A program made the translations under genes and the position numbers. Shown here piece by piece: positions 15,907 through 25,891 of a stretch of 37,680 bases of DNA. The stretch spans positions 1 to 37,680 of the forward strand of contig DELT01000036.1 in the NCBI GenBank assembly GCA_002354555.1, given 5' to 3'. The number at the start of each line of letters is the position of its first letter. Positions within the stretch are counted from its first letter, which is position 1. This stretch comes from Methylophaga sp. UBA2689. GTDB lineage: Bacteria > Pseudomonadota > Gammaproteobacteria > Nitrosococcales > Methylophagaceae. Under the pieces are notes generated by a model. The model was given only the letters and a program-made list of their open reading frames with translations, was not told the origin of the DNA and ran no database searches.

Positions 15907-17190
15907 ATGCAACCCCTCATTATTGGTGGTGGATGGAGTGGACTTGCAGCAACGGTCCGTCTAGCCGAAGCTGGGCAAAAGCCCATTCTGTTCGAAGCAG
16001 CAAAACAACTTGGCGGGCGGGCCCGTACCGTCAAATGGCAAGATATCGAAATAGATAATGGTCAGCATCTGATGATTGGTGCATACCAAAACATGCTCGA
16101 TCTGCTTAAACGAATCGGTATTGAAGAAAACAGCGTTTTTCAGCGGAAAACATTGGATCTAAACATTCTTGATCCTAAGTACCCCCCATTACATTTATCT
16201 GCACATCCCCTTTTACCCTGGCAAATTGCTATTTTACCCAGGCTTTATTCCAGTCTGGGCTGGCAAGAATTACGGCTTTTTTTACGATTAGCACGTCAAC
16301 TTAACGTTCCTTCTTTTACAGATAACATTACTGTAGAACAGTGGTGCCGTCAGACAGGTCAATCGACAAGACTTATCACGCAGTTATGGATTCCACTATG
16401 TCTGGCCATTTTAAACACACCGATAGAACAGGCTTCAGCCAGTGTTTTTGCTGCAACTCTCCGGGATAGCCTTACTGCAAAAAGAAAATCAGCTGATTTG
16501 CTGATTCCGAAAAAGTCGCTGGGTAATGTTCTGCCTGAACCTGCGAGAGGTTTCATTACAGAGTATGGTGGTGAAGTTAGGTTACAAAGTCGTATTGAAA
16601 AAATTGTTATCGAGGCTGGTAAAGTAGCCGGGGTTATTACCGGCAACAAAGAATATATTGCTGCAGATAATATTATTGTCGCCATATCCCCCAGTGTTCT
16701 CTATAAATTTTTAGGGGTGCAGCTAAATCTTGCACCCGTTTCTGAATATCCAATAAGCACCATCTACCTGCAGTATTCACCGTACTTCCGGCTCAATGCT
16801 CCTATTATTGGTTTGAGCAATTCCTTACCTCAATGGGTATTTGACCGCTCAGATCAGTCTCCGGGATTAATTGCTGTCGTTATCAGCGGTCCAGGAGAAC
16901 ATGAATCACTGACTAAACAGCAACTGACTGATCAGGTTGTTTCAGCGTTAACAGAGCTTTTACCGGAATTACCGGCTAACTATCACACCGCACATGTTAT
17001 CCGAGAGAAAAGAGCTACATTTTGTTGTGGAGTGATTGAAAACAACCAGAGGCCAAGCTGTAAAACAACCATTGAAGGCCTTTGGATCGCAGGTGATTAC
17101 GCTGAAAATCCCTATCCAGCAACTCTGGAAAGTGCCGTTAAAAATGGCTATCGGGCTGCTGAAAATATTCTAGCGGGAAAATTCTCCTAA
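15907..17190 (+). CDS. hpnE: Hydroxysqualene dehydroxylase (HpnE-like FAD enzyme)
   Basis: 427 residues from the ATG at 15907, one base after the hpnD stop. A reading from 15874 overlaps hpnD by 32 bases and adds residues before the dinucleotide fold, so it is rejected. The FAD-binding start is LIIGGGWSGLAATVRLAEAG (residues 4-23) with GGRARTV following. DNGQHLMIGAYQNMLDLLKRIG is characteristic of the HpnE branch of the amine-oxidase/phytoene-desaturase superfamily. The C-terminal FAD motif is LWIAGDYAENPYPATLESAVKNGYRAAE. HpnE reduces hydroxysqualene to squalene in the HpnCDE route. Codon use becomes more AT rich toward the second half. It ends the ferredoxin-hpnD-hpnE operon; a new promoter follows. 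Confidence 0.87.
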   Translation: MQPLIIGGGWSGLAATVRLAEAGQKPILFEAAKQLGGRARTVKWQDIEIDNGQHLMIGAYQNMLDLLKRIGIEENSVFQRKTLDLNILDPKYPPLHLSAHPLLPWQIAILPRLYSSLGWQELRLFLRLARQLNVPSFTDNITVEQWCRQTGQSTRLITQLWIPLCLAILNTPIEQASASVFAATLRDSLTAKRKSADLLIPKKSLGNVLPEPARGFITEYGGEVRLQSRIEKIVIEAGKVAGVITGNKEYIAADNIIVAISPSVLYKFLGVQLNLAPVSEYPISTIYLQYSPYFRLNAPIIGLSNSLPQWVFDRSDQSPGLIAVVISGPGEHESLTKQQLTDQVVSALTELLPELPANYHTAHVIREKRATFCCGVIENNQRPSCKTTIEGLWIAGDYAENPYPATLESAVKNGYRAAENILAGKFS

Positions 17191-17217
17191 CAACATGTCG
17201 ATATCCTTGCGATTGCT

Positions 17218-17226
17218 TGTTATACT
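17218..17226 (+). promoter_or_regulatory. Extended -10 promoter for the lipoprotein gene
   Basis: TG-T-TATACT fits an extended -10 element 37 bp before the ATG at 17263. No good -35 box is seen at 17 bp, which is common for extended -10 promoters. Confidence 0.45.
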
Positions 17227-17262
17227 CGAAGATTAGTTCATTAAACCTAAAGAGGGGATGTC

Positions 17263-17628
17263 ATGTTAAATCGTATGCGTTTAATTTTTACCGGTCTTTT
17301 TCTGAGTCTGGCCCTGATCGCCTGTAGTGATGAAAGCGATACTGCTGTTACCGATAGCAGCGAAACAGAGACATCGGCTCCTGCCACTGTTGAATCTGCA
17401 CCTGAAGCGACAGAAGCAACCTCCGAAGGTAGCGAAGACGGTATCCAAGCTGGAATGACCAGAGACGAACTTATCTCAACTTACGGCGAACCTGATATTG
17501 CTCAGGAAAGAACATTAGACCAAATGAATATGGAAACGCTTGAGTGGCATAATGATGACGCTACCATCATTGCACAATTACTTGATGGTAAAGTTACCTA
17601 CGGACGTATTGTTCCCAAATCTGAATAA
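17263..17628 (+). CDS. BamE/SmpA-like lipoprotein
   Basis: 121 residues. The signal peptide has a lipobox LIAC with the lipidated Cys21; the next residues are Ser-Asp, and the Asp is at +3 rather than +2, so outer-membrane sorting is likely. Residues 23-63 are a low-complexity Ser/Thr/Glu/Ala linker. The C-terminal 55 residues (QAGMTRDELISTYGEPDIAQE, then LEWHNDDATIIAQLLDGKVTYGRIV) look like the small BamE/SmpA-OmlA type domain, whose hallmark is G-M-T-x-x-E-x-x-x-x-x-G-x-P. It is much simpler than true BamE and may be a stand-alone family member. AGAGGGG precedes the ATG. Exact role unknown. Confidence 0.8.
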   Translation: MLNRMRLIFTGLFLSLALIACSDESDTAVTDSSETETSAPATVESAPEATEATSEGSEDGIQAGMTRDELISTYGEPDIAQERTLDQMNMETLEWHNDDATIIAQLLDGKVTYGRIVPKSE

Positions 17629-17636
17629 AGATCTAT

Positions 17637-18398
17637 ATGTTGTCAGAAGCTGAGCAGTCCATACTCAGCGGAAAAGTTGTGCTTGTTACCGGTGCCCTTG
17701 GCGGCATCGGTAGCGAAGTCGCATTAGCCTATGCAAGACATGGGGCGACGATTATTCTGCTAGACAAAAATATTGCCCAACTGGAAAAATTGTATGATGT
17801 GATTCTGCAGGAAAGCGGCATTGAGCCAGCAATATTTCCCGTAGATTTTAAAGGTGCGGTAGCGGATGACTACCAGCAACTCGCACAGACCATCAAGGAG
17901 ACTTTCGGTCGACTAGATGGATTAGTGCATTGCGCTGCAGATGTTGGACAATTGGCTCCTATCGCCAATCAAGACATCAAGCAATGGGCAGAAACACTTC
18001 AAGTTAATCTGACGGCCGCCTTTTTACTGACGCATGCCTGCCTTCCCCTTTTACAAAATACTGAACAGCAAAGTTTTATTATTTTTACTACCGACAGTCA
18101 GCATGATAAGGCTTATCGTGGTGCGTATGGATTGAGTAAAGCGGCTATTGAATGTTTCTGCCACCAGTTAGCCCTGGAAATGGAAGCTGCCGCGAAAGTC
18201 AGGGTGAATTGCATTGAACCTGGCCAAGTAAAAACCAAATTACATGCGCGGGTTTATCCAGCAGCAGATCCTCAACACCTCCCCGAACCAAGCGCAGTCA
18301 TACCGGCATATCTTTATCTCGCCAGTGAGCAAAGCGGCCATTTACATGGTCAATGTGTAAATGCGCAGATGGAGTTGCCCGTCAAAGTTTTGGCATAA
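17637..18398 (+). CDS. YciK-like short-chain dehydrogenase/reductase
   Basis: 253 residues of the SDR superfamily. The Rossmann cofactor motif is TGALGGIG (18-25), followed by LLDKN after strand 2 (an Asp there favours NAD), HCAAD in place of NNAG (98-102), and the catalytic pair Tyr164-Lys168 (YGLSK). The usual catalytic Ser, 13 residues before the Tyr, is Thr151 here. The general sequence is closest to the E. coli YciK group, whose substrate is not established. It starts 8 bp after the lipoprotein stop and may share its transcript. It overlaps no other gene. Confidence 0.85.
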   Translation: MLSEAEQSILSGKVVLVTGALGGIGSEVALAYARHGATIILLDKNIAQLEKLYDVILQESGIEPAIFPVDFKGAVADDYQQLAQTIKETFGRLDGLVHCAADVGQLAPIANQDIKQWAETLQVNLTAAFLLTHACLPLLQNTEQQSFIIFTTDSQHDKAYRGAYGLSKAAIECFCHQLALEMEAAAKVRVNCIEPGQVKTKLHARVYPAADPQHLPEPSAVIPAYLYLASEQSGHLHGQCVNAQMELPVKVLA

Positions 18399-18487
18399 CG
18401 CTGTAACACGCTGTATTTATTGATATATTTAGCTATGGCACATATTTAGCATGGTTAATGTAAATTATCTTATTTACGAGCGTGCTC

Positions 18488-19414
18488 ATGATTCATTCAC
18501 TGCCTTCAGACACTACAAATTTGCGTCGCCTGGAACAGAATACCGTTTCAGTTATACAAGCGCCTGCTATATCAGTCGAACGCGAAGATGCATTGGCAAA
18601 ACTCCCTTTAATTCTGCAAACTTCACTGGATACCAGACAGATCCTCAGATTATTTGACGAGCAAATCAAACCATTACTTGCCCACAGTGGTCTTCAGTTT
18701 ACTCATCCAGATAATAAATTTGAGTTCAGGTTGGGCGCTAAGCGTCATCATAAATGTAATTACCAGCTTGAAATTGATCATGAGTATCTTGGTCAGTTGA
18801 CGGTTAGTCGTGCATATCGCTTTTCTGATAGCGAAATTAATCTGGTAGAGGATTTATTATGCAAACTGGTTTACCCACTGAGAAACAGTCTGCAATACGC
18901 TCGGGCGTTAGATGCTGCATTAACGGATATGTTAACGCAGCTTCCTAACCGGCAGGCTTATAAAAATACCATTGAGCGTGAAATTGATTTAGCTCACCGA
19001 CTAAAACTGCCGCTTTCGCTGATGGTAGTGGATATTGATTATTTCAAGAAGATTAATGACAGCTTTGGACATCAGGTCGGTGATGATACGTTATGTCGGG
19101 TAGCAGACACCTTACTGTCCAGTTTACGTCGCAGTGATGCACTATTTCGAATTGGTGGTGAAGAGTTTGCAATAGTACTCAGCCATAGCAATCATGAAGC
19201 TGCTTTGCAGGCTGCAGAAAGATTACGCATGGCGATTAATGAGTTAAACCAGACCAATACCGAACAGAAATTTCCCATTTCAGTCAGCATTGGTCTGGCA
19301 GACTTGTGTGTCGGCGAATCAGCCGATAGCTTGTTTCTTAAAGCAGATGAGGCTTTATATCAGGCAAAGTTTGCTGGTCGTAATCAGGTTATTTCATCCC
19401 GCGAGATATTTTAA
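18488..19414 (+). CDS. Diguanylate cyclase with GAF-like sensor
   Basis: 308 residues from the ATG at 18488. Residues about 35-140 (LILQTSLDTRQILRLFDEQIKPLL to LVEDLLCKLVYPLRNSLQYARALDAA) look like a GAF-type sensory domain. Residues 145-308 are a complete GGDEF domain: LPNRQAY, DIDYFKKINDSFGHQVGDD, the active-site GGEEF (223-227) and the inhibitory-site motif RxxD (Arg214 to Asp217) five residues before it. It should make cyclic di-GMP from GTP and be subject to product inhibition. No membrane segments. The TAA stop shares bases with the TAA of the convergent rluB. Confidence 0.93.
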   Translation: MIHSLPSDTTNLRRLEQNTVSVIQAPAISVEREDALAKLPLILQTSLDTRQILRLFDEQIKPLLAHSGLQFTHPDNKFEFRLGAKRHHKCNYQLEIDHEYLGQLTVSRAYRFSDSEINLVEDLLCKLVYPLRNSLQYARALDAALTDMLTQLPNRQAYKNTIEREIDLAHRLKLPLSLMVVDIDYFKKINDSFGHQVGDDTLCRVADTLLSSLRRSDALFRIGGEEFAIVLSHSNHEAALQAAERLRMAINELNQTNTEQKFPISVSIGLADLCVGESADSLFLKADEALYQAKFAGRNQVISSREIF

Positions 19415-20340
19415 CGGTCATTGCGTCCACGAATCCGTGGGCCTCGTTTAGCCGGTTGATCATCAGCTTTTCTGGATCTGGGTGCAGCCTTTTTTGCCGC
19501 TTTTGCCGGTTTATCTGGCCATTTGGATTTTGGTGCTTTTTCTACTTCCACATCTTTGACTGCCGGCGCTTTTTCCACATTACCGCGTTTAGTGGTTTTT
19601 GTTTTTAAACCCGCTTCTTCGTATAAGTATTCCAACTCTTTGCCTTCCAGCATCATCCAACGGCCAGGTTTGAGTTTATTTGGCATTATGACCGGACCAT
19701 AACGCAGACGAACCAAACGGCTTACCTGCACGCCCTGGCTTTCCCACAGGCGTCGGACTTCACGGTTACGGCCTTCCTGAATTACCACATGAAACCAGCT
19801 GTTTGCGCCTTCACCACCACCTGGTTGAATATCTGAAAAATGGGCTTTGCCATCTTCCAGTTCAACACCATCGCGTAAGGTTTGCATCATCTCTGAAGTG
19901 ACTTCACCCAGGACACGCACTGCATACTCACGATCCATTTCATTGGATGGATGCATTAACTGATTAGCCAGTTCACCATCCGTGGTCAGGATGATTAAAC
20001 CACTGGTATTCAAATCCAGTCGTCCCACACTGACCCAGCGGCCTTCTTCCGGTACAGGTAAAGATTGGTATATGGTCCTGCGGCCTTCCGGATCACTGCG
20101 AGTACACACTTCACCCACTGGTTTGTGATACAGCAAAACCTGCGGCATGCTTTGTTGCCAGATTCGCTTGGATGATAAAGGTCGACCTTCAAGGGTAACT
20201 CTATCCTTCTCAGTAATCTGATCACCCAGCGTTGCTGGTACGCCGTTTACCAGTAATTTGCCATCCTTGATCCAGCTCTCAATCAAACGACGTGAGCCAT
20301 AGCCGGCACGCGCCAGTACTTTTTGTATTCTTTCAGCCAT
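19411..20340 (-). CDS. rluB: 23S rRNA pseudouridine synthase RluB
   Basis: 309 residues from the ATG at 20340 (MAERIQKVLARAGYGSRR), with AAGGA about 9 bases upstream. An upstream in-frame start would add 13 residues. An S4 RNA-binding domain (1-60) is followed by the RsuA-type catalytic domain with GRLDLNTSGLIILT (catalytic Asp109) and the EGRNREVRRLW and LVRLRYGP signatures. RluB converts U2605 of 23S rRNA. After residue 245 comes a Lys/Ala/Pro/Arg-rich tail (KSKWPDKPAKAAKKAAPRSR), common in RluB proteins and probably disordered. It converges on the diguanylate cyclase gene with a 4-bp TTAA overlap of stop codons and no terminator between them. Confidence 0.93.
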   Translation of the reverse strand: MAERIQKVLARAGYGSRRLIESWIKDGKLLVNGVPATLGDQITEKDRVTLEGRPLSSKRIWQQSMPQVLLYHKPVGEVCTRSDPEGRRTIYQSLPVPEEGRWVSVGRLDLNTSGLIILTTDGELANQLMHPSNEMDREYAVRVLGEVTSEMMQTLRDGVELEDGKAHFSDIQPGGGEGANSWFHVVIQEGRNREVRRLWESQGVQVSRLVRLRYGPVIMPNKLKPGRWMMLEGKELEYLYEEAGLKTKTTKRGNVEKAPAVKDVEVEKAPKSKWPDKPAKAAKKAAPRSRKADDQPAKRGPRIRGRNDR

Positions 20341-20741
20341 AATAATTTTTCCTTGGGCCAGTTTATTTTTCATCACCAAACTGCTGGAGACGAGAGTTGT
20401 TTATAACAAGGCGGAAATGATGAAATGTAATAATTCTACATGAGTCATTTCTAAGGCAGATGTAGACAAATCTCGTCCCAGCCCTATGGGTTGTGACTGA
20501 AAATGTGCCACTTATGTCCACGGATGGACGATATACTGCGCGGCTAGGGAGGCGCGCACCGGTCTAATTTGCTAATCGTTTATTGAGAGCCACTACAAAA
20601 ACGCCGGGAGTGTTTTTGAGCGCAAGCCTCATAGGGCGTGAAATACATGAATGTATCTCACAAACCTCTCTTCTCTCACCTTGTTTGGATCATGTTCAGT
20701 CACAACAGCGATGGCTATTAAAGATAAATTAACCCTGTTGA
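20341..20741. other. Non-coding spacer with a series of short stem-loops
   Basis: 401 bp between trpS and rluB, both on the minus strand. At least five inverted repeats follow one another: 20414-20451 (GAAATGA...TCATTTC with inner ATGTA/TACAT), 20516-20529 (GTCCA, CGGA, TGGAC), 20537-20558 (TGCGCG/CGCGCA), 20596-20618 (CAAAAAC/GTTTTTG) and 20638-20661 (GTGAAATACAT, GA, ATGTATCTCAC; one mismatch). Several have a GGATG- or GGGAG-like loop. No credible reading frame was found. The rluB promoter should lie in the left part. Confidence 0.55.
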
Positions 20742-21959
20742 CTATTTATAAGCCAGACCCATCGCAGCTCGAACTTCGCTCAATGTTTCCTGAGCTACTT
20801 CTCTTGCTGCAGCACTGCCATCATCAATAATACGTCGTACATCTTCTGGATGTCTGCTGAAATCGTCTGCCCGTTCACGGATAGGTTTGAGTTCGGCAAT
20901 TACCGAATCGATTAGTGGGCCTTTACAATCAAGGCAGCCGATTGCAGCAGAGCGGCAACCTTCCTGAACCCATTTTTTCTGACCTTCATCTGAATAGACT
21001 TCATGTAATTGCCAAACCGGACATTTATCGGGTTCCCCCGGATCGGTGCGGCGTACACGGTTTGGATCGGTTGGCATGCGCTTAATTTTTTCGGCGACAG
21101 ATTGATCTGATTCACGCAATGAAATGGTATTGCCATAGGATTTGGACATTTTCTGTCCATCCAATCCTGGCATTTTAGGGGCTGGTGTCAGCAGCGCTTT
21201 TGGTTCGGGCAGGATGACTTTACCGCCACCTTCCAGAAAACCAAACAAACGCTCCATATCTCCAAGCGCCAGACTTTGTTGATTTTTTAAGAGTTCACGA
21301 GCGGTCTGCAATGCTTCTGCATCACCCTGCTCCTGATAAGCTTTACGCAAATGGTTATATAACTTGGCGTTTTTCTTACCCATTTTCTTTACGGCAGCTT
21401 CAGCCTTTTCTTCAAAATCCGCTTCACGTCCATAAATATGATTAAAACGACGAGCAATTTCACGCGTTAACTCAACGTGCACCACCTGATCTTCACCAAC
21501 CGGTACCTGACCCGCCCGATAAATCAAAATATCAGCACTTTGCAGTAGTGGATAACCTAAAAAGCCATAGGTTGATAAATCTTTTTCTTTAAGCTTTTCC
21601 TGCTGATCTTTGTAGGTTGGTACACGTTCCAGCCAGGATAATGGCGTGATCATCGATAATAATAAATGCAGCTCAGCATGCTCTGGCACACGAGATTGCA
21701 GAAACAATGAAGCGGATGATGGCTCAATTCCGGCCGCCAGCCAATCAATGACCATTTCCCAGACACTGTCTTCAATCACCCGACTATCTTCATAGTGAGT
21801 CGTCAATGCATGCCAATCGGCGACGAAAAAGAAGCAATCAAATTCGTGTTGTAATTTAATCCAATTTTTCAGCACACCATGATAATGCCCCAAGTGCAAT
21901 TGCCCTGTCGGGCGCATGCCTGAAACAATACGACGTGACTGATACGCTACCGTGTCCAA
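20742..21959 (-). CDS. trpS: Tryptophanyl-tRNA synthetase, long form with Fe-S type Cys motif
   Basis: 405 residues; class I synthetase charging tRNA-Trp. The HIGH-type motif is HLGH (22-25 in TGQLHLGHYHG) and the KMSKS motif is at 270-274. GEDQVVHVELTREIARRFN is the usual middle block. Compared with the ~335-residue form, an extra segment of roughly 80 residues (about 178-262, Lys/Ala/Glu rich) sits just before KMSKS. In the C-terminal anticodon-binding part, Cys313, Cys335, Cys342 and Cys345 are spaced C-x21-C-x6-C-x2-C, nearly the [4Fe-4S] motif described for Thermotoga maritima TrpRS. The start is TTG at 21959 with AGGAG six bases upstream. Last gene of the crcB-DUF190-serS-M50-trpS series. 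Confidence 0.95.
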   Translation of the reverse strand: MDTVAYQSRRIVSGMRPTGQLHLGHYHGVLKNWIKLQHEFDCFFFVADWHALTTHYEDSRVIEDSVWEMVIDWLAAGIEPSSASLFLQSRVPEHAELHLLLSMITPLSWLERVPTYKDQQEKLKEKDLSTYGFLGYPLLQSADILIYRAGQVPVGEDQVVHVELTREIARRFNHIYGREADFEEKAEAAVKKMGKKNAKLYNHLRKAYQEQGDAEALQTARELLKNQQSLALGDMERLFGFLEGGGKVILPEPKALLTPAPKMPGLDGQKMSKSYGNTISLRESDQSVAEKIKRMPTDPNRVRRTDPGEPDKCPVWQLHEVYSDEGQKKWVQEGCRSAAIGCLDCKGPLIDSVIAELKPIRERADDFSRHPEDVRRIIDDGSAAAREVAQETLSEVRAAMGLAYK

Positions 21960-21994
21960 AATAATCTCCTGATGAGCTTGCTCAATTCAGTGTT

Positions 21995-24230
<2,236 letters not shown>

Positions 24231-24234
<4 letters not shown>

Positions 24235-24605
24235 AGTTGTCTTCCAAGGCTAATGCCCAACCAGGTGGCCGCCAGACATAATACAACGCTTAAAAACACA
24301 TTTAATCCTGCTTTGATAAAAGCGCCATTTTCCATCAACGTAAACGTTTCCAGGGAAAAGGTTGAAAACGTGGTAAAAGCACCGAGTAATCCAACCAGCA
24401 AGCCGGCACGCCATTCTGCTGCAACGGCCAGTTTTTCAATCAGCAGAATAAAGAGTACCCCGATAAGCAACGAACCCAGGACATTCACTGCTAACGTGCC
24501 ATAGGGAAAGTCACGACCGAATAATTTATAAACCCCGTTAGACATGGCAAAACGCAATATAGCGCCAACTGCGCCACCTACAGCGATAGCAAATAGTTGT
24601 AACAC
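24231..24605 (-). CDS. crcB: Fluoride channel CrcB/Fluc
   Basis: 124 residues with four hydrophobic segments. Signatures of the dual-topology fluoride channel are visible: GGAVGAILRF at the first helix, FPYGTLAVNVLGSLLIG at the second and GLLGAFTTFSTFSLET at the third. The protein works as an antiparallel dimer and removes cytoplasmic fluoride. Single-gene dual-topology form. It is the first gene of the minus-strand series crcB-DUF190-serS-M50-trpS. An inverted repeat (24641-24681) lies upstream; no fluoride riboswitch could be recognised there. Confidence 0.93.
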
Positions 24606-24640
24606 GAGATGTGCCCTGTTATTAGCAAGTGAGTTATTTT

Positions 24641-24681
24641 ACCTGAATCACGGCAAAGACTGGCAGCGAATGTATTCAGGT
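24641..24681. promoter_or_regulatory. Inverted repeat upstream of crcB
   Basis: ACCTGAAT (24641-24648) and ATTCAGGT (24674-24681) are perfect 8-bp complements, 36-76 bases before the crcB start on the minus strand, with a 25-base spacer. It could be a leader-RNA stem or a spaced operator. It does not have the conserved sequence blocks of the fluoride riboswitch. Confidence 0.35.
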
Positions 24682-24796
24682 GGCCTGTTTATCTTTCATA
24701 ACCACCAGGAAGACTATGCAAGATCAATTCCCTCATCGGGTCTGTTGCTCTTTCAGAGGTGACTTTGAAAGCTCAACAAGCCCTAGCAAATCAACA

Positions 24797-25867
24797 TTAA
24801 TTTAACTTAGGGGTAAGCTCTCCACTACGATAACGTTCGACCATGTCATGTAATGAAATAGGTTTGATTTTACTGGCATGGCCAGCACTGCCAAACGCTT
24901 CATAACGTGCCTGACAGATTGCCTGCATCGCTTTGGTCGCTTCTTTATAAAATTTACGCGGGTCAAACACTGCTGCATTTTTTTCATCGGTCAAAAACTG
25001 GCGGATAGAACCGGTCGAAGCCATTCGTAAATCAGTATCAATATTTACCTTACGCACACCGTATTTTATACCTTCAACAATTTCTTCCACGGGAACACCA
25101 TAGGTCTGGCCGATATTTCCACCATGGGTATTAATAATTTCCAGCCAATCCTGCGGAACAGAACTGGAGCCATGCATCACAAAATGGGTGTTAGGCAATC
25201 GTTGTTGCAAGGTCTTCAAATGACTGATTGCCAAAACTTCGCCGGTGGGTGGCTGAGTAAATTTATAAGCGCCATGACTAGTACCTATAGCAACAGCCAA
25301 CGCATCAACCTGGGTCTGCCTGACAAACTCAACGGCTTCATCAGGATCAGTTAATAACTGACTATGATCTAATTTACCATCAGCACCATGACCATCTTCC
25401 TCGCCCATCATGCCGGTCTCCAGTGATCCCAGGCAACCAAGTTCACCTTCGACTGAAACACCACAGGCATGGGCCATTTCACTGACCTTACTGGTCACGT
25501 TTACGTTGTAGTCAAAATCTGACGGGGTTTTCATATCTTCCAGCAGAGAGCCGTCCATCATCACCGAGCTGAATCCGGATTGAATAGAACGTGCACAAAT
25601 TGACGGATTGGCACCATGATCCTGATGCATCACCAAGGGGATGTGCGGATAGGCTTCAATCGCGGCCAAAATCAAATGCCGTAGAAAGGGCTCGCCAGCG
25701 TAATCACGTGCTCCGGCACTGCCTTGCATAATTACTGGACTGTCGACGGCATCAGCGGCCTGCATAATGGCATGCACCTGTTCCATATTACTGACATTAA
25801 ATGCAGGGATGGCAAATTGATGCTCTGCTGCATAATCCAGTAACTGTCGCATAGAAACAAGTGCCAT
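24797..25867 (-). CDS. fba: Class II fructose-bisphosphate aldolase (Calvin/RuMP type)
   Basis: 356 residues. A zinc-dependent aldolase that splits or forms fructose 1,6-bisphosphate and, in CbbA-type enzymes, sedoheptulose 1,7-bisphosphate. HQDHG (81-85) holds Asp83 and zinc ligand His84. [25 protein letters not shown] (zinc His) and [11 protein letters not shown] complete the active site. The sequence [16 protein letters not shown] at the start and the length are those of the longer Calvin-cycle subtype rather than E. coli FbaA. GGAGG stands seven bases before the ATG. It follows pyk by 24 bp and ends the pgk-pyk-fba unit. No clear terminator is seen after it. Confidence 0.95.
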   Translation of the reverse strand: MALVSMRQLLDYAAEHQFAIPAFNVSNMEQVHAIMQAADAVDSPVIMQGSAGARDYAGEPFLRHLILAAIEAYPHIPLVMHQDHGANPSICARSIQSGFSSVMMDGSLLEDMKTPSDFDYNVNVTSKVSEMAHACGVSVEGELGCLGSLETGMMGEEDGHGADGKLDHSQLLTDPDEAVEFVRQTQVDALAVAIGTSHGAYKFTQPPTGEVLAISHLKTLQQRLPNTHFVMHGSSSVPQDWLEIINTHGGNIGQTYGVPVEEIVEGIKYGVRKVNIDTDLRMASTGSIRQFLTDEKNAAVFDPRKFYKEATKAMQAICQARYEAFGSAGHASKIKPISLHDMVERYRSGELTPKLN

Positions 25868-25891
25868 TAGCTAACCTCCAACCATTCATAT

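Noticed and set aside
24606-24796. Fluoride riboswitch upstream of crcB
   Set aside because: A GATGAGGG-like piece on the minus strand was considered, but the other conserved blocks could not be placed. A covariance-model search would decide.
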